Origin: CAYUYV01 sp964449455
GTDB taxonomy: Bacteria > Pseudomonadota > Alphaproteobacteria > JAJFIK01
Assembly: GCA_964449455.1 (NCBI GenBank)
Contig: CAYUYV010000001.1
Span: 1 to 64,000, forward strand
Length of the DNA stretch: 64,000 bases
Reading direction: 5' to 3'
Shown here piece after piece: positions 16,866 through 26,392 of this stretch (positions are counted from its first letter, which is position 1; each line of letters starts with the position of its first letter). A program made the translations under genes and the position numbers. The notes beneath the pieces are model-generated. The model did not search any database and was not told where the DNA came from. It was given only the letters and a program-made list of their open reading frames with translations.

Positions 16866-18473
16866 ATGTGGCTGAATTTATGTCGAATTCTCTCTTTCGC
16901 GTCCCTTTTCGTCGTCCGTGCTCCGGTTTTACTGGCTCCGACCACGGCGTGGGCCGATCTGACGCCTGATCATAGCTGTCCGAGGGCTGCGGATCTCTTC
17001 GATGCTATGCTGGATGCGGAAGACAACACAATCCCGTCCCTTCACGCCGTGCGGACGGCAACACTGCGGTCTATCTCAAAGCCGGATGGAAACTCCGATG
17101 CGCTTCCGGGGGATTGGGATCCGGCGCTCGCTCTGGCCGCGTCTCATGTTGCATACGGACTCTTTCATGAGGCTCACGGATTGCGCAATGAAATTGGTGA
17201 GACATGCCGAAACGTGTCCTGGCTCCTAGGAGCATCATTGATTGCCACAGGGAGTAAAGCTGCCCTTGGGCGTCTGGAATCCGATGCCGCGGCTGGTGAT
17301 CGGGCTGCGGCGCTCTGGCTCATTCTTGGAGCCTCGATCCACCAGAAGGTCGATCTGGATCGGTCCAGATTTGGAGCAGCAACAGCTCATCTTGAGTTTC
17401 TTCCCAAGCCCTTACGGCTGGCCGGACGGCTGCATCTCGCATTCGCCGCGCTGGAGGCTGGCCAAACCACACTTGCCGAGCGGCTTGTCGAGCGGGAGAT
17501 CGCAAGTGATACTGTCATTGTTCCGCTCACGGGTAGTTTTCCACCAATTGCGCTCAAATCCTTGGTGTTTGGAATATTGGCAGAAAAGGATGGGGCAATC
17601 GAGACGGCGGCCACACAGTATGAGAGTGCTATCGCAGGGGGGGGACGGCCGGGCATCGAGGCGGCGCTGCGCCTCCTCAATCTCCGATGGCAGGGAGATC
17701 CTGCTCTGTTGTCCCAAACCATCCGTGCTCTCGAAGATCTTCGATGGACTTGGCGGGGCGATCCGATCGAACGGCGCATCCTACTCACCCTGATCCGGGC
17801 CTATTCTCTTGGCGGCCATCCTTTGATCGCGGCAAGCCTCGCCAGTGGAATGGTGGATCGCTTTGCTCATGGTGATGGGAATACGCAAGGCCATGAGATC
17901 ATTGAGGATATCATCAGTGCAAAACTGAACCAGCCTGCGCGGTCAACGGTGGAAGCATTGTTGCGCTTTGAAGTCCTGGCGCGCTACGCCAGGCAAGTGC
18001 TCATAACTGATGGTGCGTCTGAAAGTATTATGCAGATGCTCCGCATGCTTTCTGAGCAGCATCACCTACCCATTGAGGTGCTCAGGCCTGATACCAGGGG
18101 TGAACCAATCCGACTTCCCATGCTCGGTCTGAAGGGGCAAGCCGCCGCACGCCCCGTGGGCGTTGAAGCCACAGCATATCAGGCCCGTACATATGAGGCG
18201 GGCCCGGAGCATACTGTCTCACCCCTGCTTGCTGCGCTCACACAGGCAAAGGGGGTGACGCCCGCCGATTATGGTCTGTCGGACGAGGAACAACAAATGA
18301 TGAGTCTGCTCGACCCATCGGTTTCCTCTATTGATCCTACGGCGGCGGACAGTCCGTTTGCGTATATTGATGAGACCCTTCAGGCAAGTGCAGATCTTCA
18401 AACTCTGGTGGATACATATCTACTGACCTTTTTGAGGGACAGTGGCGGACAGGCGGAAGGAGCTAGCCAATGA
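16866..18473 (+). CDS. Exported helical-repeat protein encoded ahead of motA
   Basis: A 535-residue protein with an N-terminal signal peptide (cleavage near TTAWA, residue 30). The mature part is nearly all alpha-helical with TPR-like alternation, for example RLAGRLHLAFAALEAGQTTL and KSLVFGILAEKDGAIETAAT, and ends in an acidic tail. I do not recognise the family by sequence. Its stop overlaps motA as ATGA, and rhizobia encode a periplasmic motility protein, MotC, next to motB, with MotE as its chaperone; a MotE gene lies at 37608-38291 here. A MotC-like stator-linked role is therefore a reasonable inference. ATG 16866 follows GGAG at a long spacing; an upstream TTG is rejected because the signal peptide starts at 16866. 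Confidence 0.75.
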   Translation: MWLNLCRILSFASLFVVRAPVLLAPTTAWADLTPDHSCPRAADLFDAMLDAEDNTIPSLHAVRTATLRSISKPDGNSDALPGDWDPALALAASHVAYGLFHEAHGLRNEIGETCRNVSWLLGASLIATGSKAALGRLESDAAAGDRAAALWLILGASIHQKVDLDRSRFGAATAHLEFLPKPLRLAGRLHLAFAALEAGQTTLAERLVEREIASDTVIVPLTGSFPPIALKSLVFGILAEKDGAIETAATQYESAIAGGGRPGIEAALRLLNLRWQGDPALLSQTIRALEDLRWTWRGDPIERRILLTLIRAYSLGGHPLIAASLASGMVDRFAHGDGNTQGHEIIEDIISAKLNQPARSTVEALLRFEVLARYARQVLITDGASESIMQMLRMLSEQHHLPIEVLRPDTRGEPIRLPMLGLKGQAAARPVGVEATAYQARTYEAGPEHTVSPLLAALTQAKGVTPADYGLSDEEQQMMSLLDPSVSSIDPTAADSPFAYIDETLQASADLQTLVDTYLLTFLRDSGGQAEGASQ

Positions 18474-19354
18474 GACCAGCCTTTGGAATGGTCATCGTCA
18501 TTTCAAGTATCCTCGGCGGTTATGCGGCTCTTGGAGGAAATCTTGGCGTATTGTGGAACCCCTTTGAGATCGTGATCATCTGCGGGTCCGCCATGGGTGC
18601 TTTCGTGATTGCCAACCCGACAAAGCTCTTGAAGGACACAGCCCAGGGCATTGGGCAATTGGGCCGTGGACGCCGCTTCAAGAAGGCCGAGTATCTGGAA
18701 CTGCTGTCTCTTCTTTTTGCCATTGTAAAGCAGGCCCGCACCCGCGGTCTGATGCAAATGGAAAAGGACATTGAAAAGCCATTCGAGAGCGCCCTTTTTG
18801 CGAACTATCCGACCGTACTGGCCCATAAAAAGGGTATTACATTCTTGACGGACTATCTGCGACTGATCTCTTTGGGGACGGAAAAGAGTTTTGAAATCGA
18901 AACATTGATGGATGAGGAGATTGATGTCATCACCCGGGATCGGACAAAGGCGCCCAAGGCCCTGAAAGCCCTCGGAGAAAGCCTCCCAGCTCTTGGAATT
19001 GTCGCTGCCGTTCTCGGTGTCATCAAGGCCATGTCAGCCCTCAATCAGCCTCCCGATATTCTTGGTGCCCTGATTGCTGGCGCCCTGGTCGGCACATTTT
19101 TGGGCGTTCTGCTTTCCTATGGGCTGGTGAGTCCGCTTGCCATGGCAATCCGTTCCGACCGGGAGGATGAGATGATGTATTTTCAATGCATCCGATCGGG
19201 ATTGGGGGCCTATTTGCGAGGTGACCCACCACAAATCTGCGTGGAGTTTGCCAGAAAGGTCCTGCCCGAGAGCGCCCAGCCCGCATTCGATGAAGTTGAG
19301 GCCGCCATCAAGACCACCATGTTGCCCAATCAGACAACCGCATCGGCCGCCTGA
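18470..19354 (+). CDS. motA: Flagellar motor stator protein MotA
   Basis: A 294-residue inner-membrane stator subunit with four transmembrane helices. Landmarks are the N-terminal MVIVISSILGGYAALGGNLG, the cytoplasmic charged loop, and ALGESLPALGIVAAVLGVIK, whose Pro is the conserved proton-path residue of helix 3, followed by a fourth helix (LVGTFLGVLLSYGLVSPLAM). With MotB it forms the ion channel that drives rotation. The start overlaps the preceding exported-protein gene, indicating coupled expression. motB follows after 33 bases. Confidence 0.96.
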   Translation: MRPAFGMVIVISSILGGYAALGGNLGVLWNPFEIVIICGSAMGAFVIANPTKLLKDTAQGIGQLGRGRRFKKAEYLELLSLLFAIVKQARTRGLMQMEKDIEKPFESALFANYPTVLAHKKGITFLTDYLRLISLGTEKSFEIETLMDEEIDVITRDRTKAPKALKALGESLPALGIVAAVLGVIKAMSALNQPPDILGALIAGALVGTFLGVLLSYGLVSPLAMAIRSDREDEMMYFQCIRSGLGAYLRGDPPQICVEFARKVLPESAQPAFDEVEAAIKTTMLPNQTTASAA

Positions 19355-19387
19355 TGGCGCTGAATGCTTCTGACCTGGAGTGTGGAC

Positions 19388-20251
19388 ATGACGAAGCCAG
19401 AGAAACCAGTACTGGTCAGGCGCCGAAAGGTTATCCTTGATCCGCAGGATGAGGATGGCGGTGGCAGCTGGAAGATCGCTTATGCTGACTTTACCACCGC
19501 CATGATGGCGCTTTTTATCGTCCTGTGGCTGACCTCTATTACCTCAGAAGAACAGCGCGACAAACTCGCGGAGTTCTTCAACCCTATTTCGGTGTCGCGC
19601 TCCCATTCCGGCAGCGATGCAGTCCTCAATGGGCGGAGCATCGACTCCGAAGGCGGGCTTGATACCATTCCTCAAGAAACCACGAAAATGCGTGCCCAAG
19701 ACGCTGAAAATCACCCTCAGGACAAAGGGCAGCACCGGCTACCAGGTGACGCGCCATCCCCATGGGAGGTCGCGGATCAGCTCAATCAGTCCCTGAAAGC
19801 CGAAGTGTCCGTACAAGACTTGCTTGACCAGGTTCAGATCACCACGAAAGGGGGGCGCCTTTCGGTCACCATTCTTGATTCTCCGTCCGTGTCCATGTTT
19901 CGAGTGGGAAGTGCACAACTTGAACCGGATGCGGAAGCATTGATCCGAACCATCGGAATGACTCTCGCTTCAACACCGGGCCAAATCCGGATCGAAGGGC
20001 ATACGGATGGGCGAACCTTTCCTGCGAAGGCGCGTTACTCAAACTGGGAACTGTCCGGAGACCGGGCCAATGCGGCGCGCCGGACCCTGGAAGAGGCTGG
20101 CATCCCGGCGCATCGGATCGATCAAATTGAGGGGCACGCGGACCGGGCACTTCTGAAGCCCGAAGATCCTCTCCATGCCATGAACCGGCGCGTGGTGATC
20201 CAGTTGTTGGGAACAAATCCGACTGCCAAACAGAGTTTGTTGCCACAATGA
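19388..20251 (+). CDS. motB: Flagellar motor stator protein MotB
   Basis: A 287-residue protein. The single transmembrane helix starts with KIAYADFTTAMMALFIVLWL; Asp34 is the equivalent of the proton-binding Asp32 of E. coli MotB, which points to a proton-type motor. The C-terminal OmpA-like peptidoglycan-binding domain has IRIEGHTDGRTFPAKARYSN, then WELSGDRANAARRTLEEAGI and MNRRVVIQLL. It anchors the stator to the cell wall. ATG 19388 is used rather than the upstream TTG because TGGAG precedes it and the protein then begins MTKPEKPVLVRRRKV, typical of MotB. Confidence 0.96.
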   Translation: MTKPEKPVLVRRRKVILDPQDEDGGGSWKIAYADFTTAMMALFIVLWLTSITSEEQRDKLAEFFNPISVSRSHSGSDAVLNGRSIDSEGGLDTIPQETTKMRAQDAENHPQDKGQHRLPGDAPSPWEVADQLNQSLKAEVSVQDLLDQVQITTKGGRLSVTILDSPSVSMFRVGSAQLEPDAEALIRTIGMTLASTPGQIRIEGHTDGRTFPAKARYSNWELSGDRANAARRTLEEAGIPAHRIDQIEGHADRALLKPEDPLHAMNRRVVIQLLGTNPTAKQSLLPQ

Positions 20252-20350
20252 TGGTTCTCGCTTCATTTAGTCAAATGCCGGATTTTCTCCCGCTTTAATC
20301 CCTACCGGATAGACTGTTTGTGTTGCCATGCGCATGATCAGGAGGACCAT

Positions 20351-21637
20351 ATGGCGATTTCGACGGCGCTCCAGGCCGGTGTCAGCGGGTTGCGCACCCA
20401 GGGCATGAAGCTTGCGACAATCTCGGACAATATCGCGAATTCGAACACGATCGGCTATAAGCGCCGCGATGTTCAGTTTGCCAATCTTGTCACAGGGCAA
20501 GGTGTGGGGACGACCTACACGGCGGGCGGGACAACGGGACGCGTTCATACGGATGTTTCAGCGGAAGGGTCCCAGATTGCCTCGGATTCCGCCACGGATT
20601 TTGCCATAGCGGGACAGGGTTTTTTCGTCGTTGGCAATGATAGTGAACCGGGGCCGAGCGGCAATCGTTTTGCGCTCACCAGGGCTGGATCCTTTAGTCC
20701 TGACGAAAACGGCAATTTGCGGAATGCGAGCGGCTATTTCCTGCAAGGGTTTCCCTTGAGCCCTGATGGATCCTATACGAATGGAACACCATTCCTGGAT
20801 GGTTTCGCATCCGTTGAAACAGTGAACATTGGAAACCTTTCATTCACGGGTGCGCCGACCACGCAGATTAGTTTTACTGGCAATCTGCCGTCACAGCAGA
20901 CCGGCCTGGCCACACCGCCCGCACCGCTCATTACCAGCATGGAATATTTCGACGAACTGGGTGGCTCAAGCCGCATCACTGCGGAGTGGCAGCCTGGGGC
21001 GATTGCCAATGAATGGACTCTGTCTCTTTATAACGGAGCGGATACGTCAGCACCCCTTTTGGTCAGTGATACGGTGGAATTCAATGCGGGCGGGCCAAGT
21101 GCTGGGACACCATTGGCCTACGGAGCAGGGCTTGGTGTGACCGCGGATGGCACCATTGCCTTGCCCGTGAGCGCGACCCAAACCATAGACTTCTTTGTGG
21201 GAGCCGTTGGCACCTATGGCGGTGTGAGCCAATTCGATGGGGATTACACTCCGACGACAACCCGGAATGGTGCACGATCGGGCCAGCTCAGTGCACTGGA
21301 GATGCAAGAGAACGGAACACTGATCGCACTCTTTGACAATGGTGGGCAGCGTCCCGTCTGGCAGATTCCATTGGCGGATGTTGAGAATCCCAATGGCATG
21401 GCGGCCGACGACGGAAGCGCTTTCCGCCCGGACTCCGATAGTGGAGCGGTTCGTCTGCACACTGCCGGTGAGGGTCCAACCGGATCAATTATCGCCGGGG
21501 CTCTTGAAAATGCCGATGTGGACATCGCGACGGAATTGACGGATTTGATCCAGACCCAGAGGACGTTCTCCTCGAATGCGACCATTGTCCGGACGGCCGA
21601 TGAAATGCTTGAGGAAGCCATCCGGCTCAAGCGTTGA
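20351..21637 (+). CDS. flgE: Flagellar hook protein FlgE
   Basis: A 428-residue hook subunit. N-terminal motif LATISDNIANSNTIGYKRRD; central FAIAGQGFFVVGND; long variable D1/D2 domains; C-terminal ADVDIATELTDLIQTQRTFS. It polymerises into the hook, the universal joint. A perfect AGGAGG ends 6 bases before ATG 20351; the upstream alternative start is rejected on that basis. It follows motB by 99 bases and precedes flgK by 30, giving a stator-hook-junction operon. Confidence 0.95.
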   Translation: MAISTALQAGVSGLRTQGMKLATISDNIANSNTIGYKRRDVQFANLVTGQGVGTTYTAGGTTGRVHTDVSAEGSQIASDSATDFAIAGQGFFVVGNDSEPGPSGNRFALTRAGSFSPDENGNLRNASGYFLQGFPLSPDGSYTNGTPFLDGFASVETVNIGNLSFTGAPTTQISFTGNLPSQQTGLATPPAPLITSMEYFDELGGSSRITAEWQPGAIANEWTLSLYNGADTSAPLLVSDTVEFNAGGPSAGTPLAYGAGLGVTADGTIALPVSATQTIDFFVGAVGTYGGVSQFDGDYTPTTTRNGARSGQLSALEMQENGTLIALFDNGGQRPVWQIPLADVENPNGMAADDGSAFRPDSDSGAVRLHTAGEGPTGSIIAGALENADVDIATELTDLIQTQRTFSSNATIVRTADEMLEEAIRLKR

Positions 21638-21667
21638 TGTGATTTTCCGTGATGGGAGCGACGAGAG

Positions 21668-23146
21668 ATGGGACTGACGTCTGCCCTCCAATCTGCTGCT
21701 TCTGGCTTGACGGCCCAAGGCCAGCGTTCGGCGGCGGTGTCCGAGAATATCGCGAATGCATCCTCTCCGGGATATGTTCGTAAGGACACCATCTCCCGTT
21801 CGCTGGTCCTCAACGGCTATGGGCAAGGCGTTGATGTGGAGCATGTAAGGGCCAAAGCGGGGGAGGGGCTGCTTCGGGATCTGCGTCAGGCTCTTTCCGA
21901 CAAGGAAAGTGCTGGCGCCGAAGCCCAAGCGCTTGCCCGTCTGACAGCTGTTCATGGTAATCCTGATGAGGAACGCTCCATTGCCAGCAAAATACAGGCT
22001 TTGGAAGCTATGATCCAGGGAGCGGCCGCGTCTCCATCCAGCCAAACGATGCTCCGCAGTGTTGTCGATGCTGCAAACTCGTTGGTTCAGACCTTTGCGT
22101 CCGTGTCTGATCATCTTTCGGCGGAGCGGTCAGATGTCGAGACAAACATCGCTCAGCAGGTCGATATTCTCAATGGCAATCTCGACAAGATCACTGTCTT
22201 GAATGAGCGTATTTCCCGGATGGGCCATACAGGGCAGGATCCTTCTCCCCTGATCGATGAACGCGGACGATTGGTCGATGCGGTGGCCGAAGATATTCCC
22301 ATTCGGACTTATGAGCGTGAGACGGGGGAAATCGTCATCATGACCAAAGGCGGGACAACGCTCCTGGACGGCGTTGCCGCTGACATTTCTTTCACCGCAC
22401 TGCCGGTCCTGACGCCCGATCTGACCTATCCGTCATCATCTCCGCCCATGAGCGGGCTTTTGATTGATGGGGTCGATATTGCGCCTGTCAGTGGAGCGGC
22501 CGGCGCCTTGGACAGTGGCCGCATTGCAGGCTTGTTCGAGATACGCGATGGTGTTGTGCCGCGGTTTCAGGCTCAACTTGATTCCCTTGCCGCCCATCTT
22601 GCAGATGCATTCGAGGCAGCCGACCTGTCCGTGCCTGCCAATGGCGTTACGGGCCTGTTCATCGATTCTGCCGTCCCCGGAGCGGATGTCGATCCGACAA
22701 CGGTCTCGCCTGGCCTGGCAGGGCGTCTCTTGGTCAATCCGCTCGTTGATCCATCCGCAGGGGGAGATGTAACCAAAATGCGGGACGGTATGCATGGGGT
22801 CGTCACGGCCACTGGTGATCCGACCCAGTTGATGGCGTTTCTGGATGCGTTTTCAACCCCCATGGCATTCGATACGACCTTGGGATTGGGGACAGATCTT
22901 TCCCTTGGGTCCTATGCCGGAGCATTGATCGCGGGGCAGGAAACCATGCGTCTTGATCGGGAAGCGGCGTATGAAACAGCATCGATTGCTTACGGAACAT
23001 TTGAAAGTGCAGTTTCCAATCGTACGGGTGTGAACCTGGACCTCCAATTAAAAACCCTACAGGACATCGAGACGGCCTATGGGGCGAATGCCCAGGTTCT
23101 TCAAGCCATCAATCGCATGTATGACACCCTGCTGACCATCGTTTGA
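21668..23146 (+). CDS. flgK: Hook-filament junction protein FlgK
   Basis: A 492-residue hook-associated protein 1. N-terminal SVSENIAN-type motif (RSAAVSENIANASSPGYVRK), a coiled helical region (nt about 21890-22230), a variable middle, and a C-terminal NLDLQLKTLQDIETAYGANA motif characteristic of FlgK/FlgL/flagellin termini. It forms the first junction zone between hook and filament. A GAGAG sits before ATG 21668. The flgE-flgK-flgL order is standard. Confidence 0.94.
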   Translation: MGLTSALQSAASGLTAQGQRSAAVSENIANASSPGYVRKDTISRSLVLNGYGQGVDVEHVRAKAGEGLLRDLRQALSDKESAGAEAQALARLTAVHGNPDEERSIASKIQALEAMIQGAAASPSSQTMLRSVVDAANSLVQTFASVSDHLSAERSDVETNIAQQVDILNGNLDKITVLNERISRMGHTGQDPSPLIDERGRLVDAVAEDIPIRTYERETGEIVIMTKGGTTLLDGVAADISFTALPVLTPDLTYPSSSPPMSGLLIDGVDIAPVSGAAGALDSGRIAGLFEIRDGVVPRFQAQLDSLAAHLADAFEAADLSVPANGVTGLFIDSAVPGADVDPTTVSPGLAGRLLVNPLVDPSAGGDVTKMRDGMHGVVTATGDPTQLMAFLDAFSTPMAFDTTLGLGTDLSLGSYAGALIAGQETMRLDREAAYETASIAYGTFESAVSNRTGVNLDLQLKTLQDIETAYGANAQVLQAINRMYDTLLTIV

Positions 23147-23203
23147 CCGCAGGCGCAATTCCTTTGCGATGTCGTCGGTCGCCGAGCAATCCAAGGAGTG
23201 AGA

Positions 23204-24274
23204 ATGTCCGTCCCCCTGTCCACATTGTCCATGAACCAGCGGTTGGCGTCGCATATCACCAAGATCCAGACTAACCTTGCGACAAAGGGCGAAGAGATGG
23301 GGTCGGGGCGGCACACCGATCTTGCCGCATCGACTGGAGCGCGATTTGCTGACCTGATTGATATGAGGGCGGATTTTAACCGTCTAAACGCGCAGGCACT
23401 CGGTCTCGACGTGTTCGAAAGATCGGCCGATGCAAAACAATCAGTCATGGGTGAGTTGTCTTCCACCTTGCAGGATTTTTTGGGGTCCATGTCGCCGGCG
23501 GTCAGTGACTTGAATGCCCTGAGCAGGGATCTGCCGACTCTCGCCCGTCAGGCCCTGGATCACATAACGGATCTTTTGAATACGCCAGACAAGGATGGAT
23601 TTCTTTTTGCCGGAGTGGCTCGATCGAGCCGGCCCATGGTCGGACCGGCGGAAGGGCCGGCTCCAACGCCACGGGATTTTGTATCCGCCAATGCGCTTCC
23701 CAATCCTCCGTCTACCCTGGCAGATGTAGCGGCGTTGACGGCGTCTTTTGACACAATGTTTGACGCCGTGTCCTTTGACGGCGTTTTCTATAACGGAGCA
23801 CCAGGCGGGCCAGGGCAAGCCCGTTTGCAAATTCCAATTGGTGGGCAGACGTCTCTCGACCTCGGTCTGCAAGGGAACGATCCAGCGATCCGTGACATTC
23901 TCCAGGGCCTTTATATGCTCGCCGCTGTGGACGTGGGCAAGCTGCCCAATGAAATTGAGCCCCCCCTGACAGCCGATATGGATCGCAACTCGCCCTATTG
24001 GGCCTTCATGGCGGCGGCATTTGACAAGATTGCTGGCGGTGCGGAAGCCGTGAACGAAGCCCAAGCGGAGTTGGGCCGGGAACAGGCAACGGCCGAGGAT
24101 CTGCGAACGGTCATCACTTCAAAGAAGATATTGCTCAGCAGCTCCATCAACGACATCGAGCAGGTGGATCCGTTCGAGACACAGATCCGATTCGCCACCT
24201 TGCAGTCACAGCTTGAGCAGAGCTTCCAGGTCACCGCACGCCTCGCCAGCCTGTCGCTGAGCAACTATCTCTAG
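23204..24274 (+). CDS. flgL: Hook-filament junction protein FlgL
   Basis: A 356-residue flagellin-like protein. The N-terminus (LSTLSMNQRLASHITKIQTN) and the C-terminus (QIRFATLQSQLEQSFQVTAR followed by LASLSLSNYL) are flagellin-fold coiled-coil segments, and the middle contains FLFAGVARSSRPMV, typical of FlgL. It forms the second junction zone, on which the filament nucleates. ATG 23204 follows AAGGAG; an upstream GTG two codons earlier is less well spaced. A hairpin just after the stop probably ends the operon. Confidence 0.92.
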   Translation: MSVPLSTLSMNQRLASHITKIQTNLATKGEEMGSGRHTDLAASTGARFADLIDMRADFNRLNAQALGLDVFERSADAKQSVMGELSSTLQDFLGSMSPAVSDLNALSRDLPTLARQALDHITDLLNTPDKDGFLFAGVARSSRPMVGPAEGPAPTPRDFVSANALPNPPSTLADVAALTASFDTMFDAVSFDGVFYNGAPGGPGQARLQIPIGGQTSLDLGLQGNDPAIRDILQGLYMLAAVDVGKLPNEIEPPLTADMDRNSPYWAFMAAAFDKIAGGAEAVNEAQAELGREQATAEDLRTVITSKKILLSSSINDIEQVDPFETQIRFATLQSQLEQSFQVTARLASLSLSNYL

Positions 24275-24275
24275 T

Positions 24276-24291
24276 CGCATCCATGCGACGG
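24276..24291. terminator. Hairpin between convergent flgL and the FtcR-like gene
   Basis: The 7-base arms gtcgcat and atgcgac (24276-24282, 24285-24291) follow directly on the flgL stop and are followed by gggctgttt. It sits between two convergent genes and could terminate the plus-strand operon. Confidence 0.45.
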
Positions 24292-24318
24292 GCTGTTTAA
24301 GTGGTGAGCTGATGGGCG

Positions 24319-25032
24319 TTATGCAACGGCACGGGTCTGCTCGGCGTCACTGCCGAGCCAACCAAGACGGTATCCCCGTCCAATAACGGTCTCAATGAAA
24401 CGCTCCCCACCCGTTGCATTAGCAAGTTTGCGCCGCAGTTTACAGATATAGACGTCAATCACCTTGTCGAAGGGTTGCGATCCTGTCAGGCCATAGACGG
24501 CCTCAAACAGACCTTCCTTGCTGATCACTCGCCCGCGGCGTTCCGCAAGGGCCATAAAAATACTGTGCTCCCGGCGGCTGAGCTTGACCGGGCGTCCATC
24601 CACTTCAGGATCCCGTCCGTCGAGAAAAACCGTGAGCGGCCCAATCATGACACTGACTGGTTGCTGCTCGAGGCCCCGACGGCGCACAGCGTGAATTCGC
24701 GCTGCAATCTCCTGTGCCTTCACCGGCCTGATCAAACAATCATCCGCACCGGCCTGAAGTAATTGAACGATCCTTTCCGTCTGGCGGACATTCAGCATCG
24801 CCAGGAGGGGAATCGATGAATTTCTTGCCCTCAGTGTGCTCACCACGGCAGGCTCATCTTGCGTATCTCCAAGTAAAATGGCGAGATATGGCGGCGTCAT
24901 GCCGTGTGTCCAGGGCAGGGCGTCCCCATGCTCCACCATATTGATCCTGTCCACATTGATTCGAATGTCCCTTAGGGACGATGTCAGACTATCCGCAATG
25001 ATATCATCTGCTTCGATAAGCAGAATGCGCAT
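24319..25032 (-). CDS. Orphan OmpR-family flagellar regulator, FtcR/Rem-like, without phospho-acceptor Asp
   Basis: A 237-residue protein with an N-terminal receiver domain and a C-terminal winged helix (EVDGRPVKLSRREHSIFMAL, then FDKVIDVYICKLRRKLANAT and ETVIGRGYRLGWLG). In the receiver, the strand that normally ends in the phospho-acceptor Asp reads YLAILLGDT, with Leu in the expected place, so phosphorylation control is unlikely. The acidic pocket is IEADD and the conserved Lys of the last strand is present (RPVKAQE). Its place between flgL and flgI and the lack of a kinase gene match the orphan flagellar regulators FtcR (Brucella) and Rem (Sinorhizobium). ATG 25032 has GGAGGAG upstream, which excludes the upstream in-frame start. 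Confidence 0.85.
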   Translation of the reverse strand: MRILLIEADDIIADSLTSSLRDIRINVDRINMVEHGDALPWTHGMTPPYLAILLGDTQDEPAVVSTLRARNSSIPLLAMLNVRQTERIVQLLQAGADDCLIRPVKAQEIAARIHAVRRRGLEQQPVSVMIGPLTVFLDGRDPEVDGRPVKLSRREHSIFMALAERRGRVISKEGLFEAVYGLTGSQPFDKVIDVYICKLRRKLANATGGERFIETVIGRGYRLGWLGSDAEQTRAVA

Positions 25033-25109
25033 GTGCTCCTCCGAGACCTGGTTATCCTCTTCCAGGGGGAAGTGATAGCGGGGACTGCCGAAAAAGCTCC
25101 TCATGAATC

Positions 25110-25122
25110 ACAGATAATCTGT
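25110..25122. promoter_or_regulatory. Perfect dyad in the FtcR-like / flgI divergent spacer
   Basis: acagat-a-atctgt is an exact palindrome about 80 bases upstream of the regulator start and about 110 bases before flgI. It is a candidate binding site for the regulator encoded alongside it; inference only. Confidence 0.3.
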
Positions 25123-25229
25123 ATAGCATTCCAATCAAACCTGACTCACCTTCAAGAAAAGATCATTTTGGCAAAATCAGGGAGGGGCGAATGAACTGGT
25201 TTTAAGGCCGCAAGTGTAGCGTGCTTGCC

Positions 25230-26384
25230 ATGATCAAGAAATATCGATGCCACGGCCTGCACTCTGTTTCTGCCCTGATGGCTCTGCATGCAATGGTCCT
25301 GTTCATGCTGATCATCAGCACCGATGGAATCGCGGCGCGGGACCTCCGGATCAAGGATATCGTGTCCCTTGAAGGTGTCCGGTCCAACCAGCTTGTTGGC
25401 TATGGGCTCGTCGTGGGTCTTCCGGGGACGGGCGATCGTCTGAACAATGCTCCCTTCACCCAGCGCAGTCTTTCGAGCATGCTGGAAAGGCTGGGTATTT
25501 CGGTCAATGCCGATGACATCCGTACACGAAATGTCGCGGCTGTTATGGTAACGGCCATGTTGCCGGCTTTCGCCAATGCTGGCTCGCGACTTGATGTTCA
25601 GATCGCGGCATTGGGGGATGCATCCAGCCTTCTTGGCGGTACACTGCTCGTGACACCCTTGCTCGGCGCTGACGGCGATGCCTATGCCCTGGCCCAGGGG
25701 CCGGTTCTTGTTGCCGGCTTTAATGCGCAAGGCGAAGCCGCCTCCGTCAGCAAGGGCGTGCCCACCAATGCGCGCATTCCCAATGGCGCCGTTGTGGAGA
25801 AGGAGGTGGATTTCACCCTCGATGATGTCCATGCGCTCCAATTGTCTTTGCGCAATCCGGATTTCACCACGGCGATCCGAATTGCCGACCGGATCAATGG
25901 TGAGATTGGCAGTGGTGTGGCCCATCCAAGCGATGCTGCGACGGTTGACCTGGCGGTCCCCCGCCAGTTTCACGGCAATGTGGTGCGGTTCATCGCGGCA
26001 ATTGAGACACTGACGGTCATCACGGATCAGATTGCCCGGGTCGTTGTTGACGAGCGATCTGGTACAATCCTCATTGGAGAGAATGTCCGGGTTAGTCGGG
26101 TTGCCATAACACAGGGCTCGATCATGATCGAGGTGAACGAGACGCCCGTGGTCTCCCAACCCGCGCCGTTTTCAGAAACCGGTGAGACCACCGTTCTCCA
26201 GAGGTCGCGTGTTCGCGTAACGGAGCAACAGGGGGGCGGCTTTCGAATCGTGGAGGAGGGGACAACGCTGCAGGATCTTGTGAATGGGCTCAATGTGCTT
26301 GGCGTGCAGCCGCGCGATACGATTGCCATCCTCCAGGCCATCAAATCAGCCGGCGCGCTTCATGCGGACCTCATCGTTGAATAG
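25230..26384 (+). CDS. flgI: Flagellar P-ring protein FlgI
   Basis: A 384-residue periplasmic ring protein. An N-terminal signal segment (ALMALHAMVLFMLIISTDGI) leads into the diagnostic start of the mature protein, RIKDIVSLEGVRSNQLVGYG, then LVVGLPGTGDRLNNAPFTQR and ALGDASSLLGGTLLVTPLLG. The C-terminus has TTLQDLVNGLNVLGVQPRDT. It builds the P-ring in the peptidoglycan with the help of FlgA. The exact start is uncertain: GTG 25221, ATG 25230 or an internal Met in the signal are all possible because no strong ribosome-binding site is visible. Confidence 0.95.
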   Translation: MIKKYRCHGLHSVSALMALHAMVLFMLIISTDGIAARDLRIKDIVSLEGVRSNQLVGYGLVVGLPGTGDRLNNAPFTQRSLSSMLERLGISVNADDIRTRNVAAVMVTAMLPAFANAGSRLDVQIAALGDASSLLGGTLLVTPLLGADGDAYALAQGPVLVAGFNAQGEAASVSKGVPTNARIPNGAVVEKEVDFTLDDVHALQLSLRNPDFTTAIRIADRINGEIGSGVAHPSDAATVDLAVPRQFHGNVVRFIAAIETLTVITDQIARVVVDERSGTILIGENVRVSRVAITQGSIMIEVNETPVVSQPAPFSETGETTVLQRSRVRVTEQQGGGFRIVEEGTTLQDLVNGLNVLGVQPRDTIAILQAIKSAGALHADLIVE

Positions 26385-26392
26385 GGGGAAAG

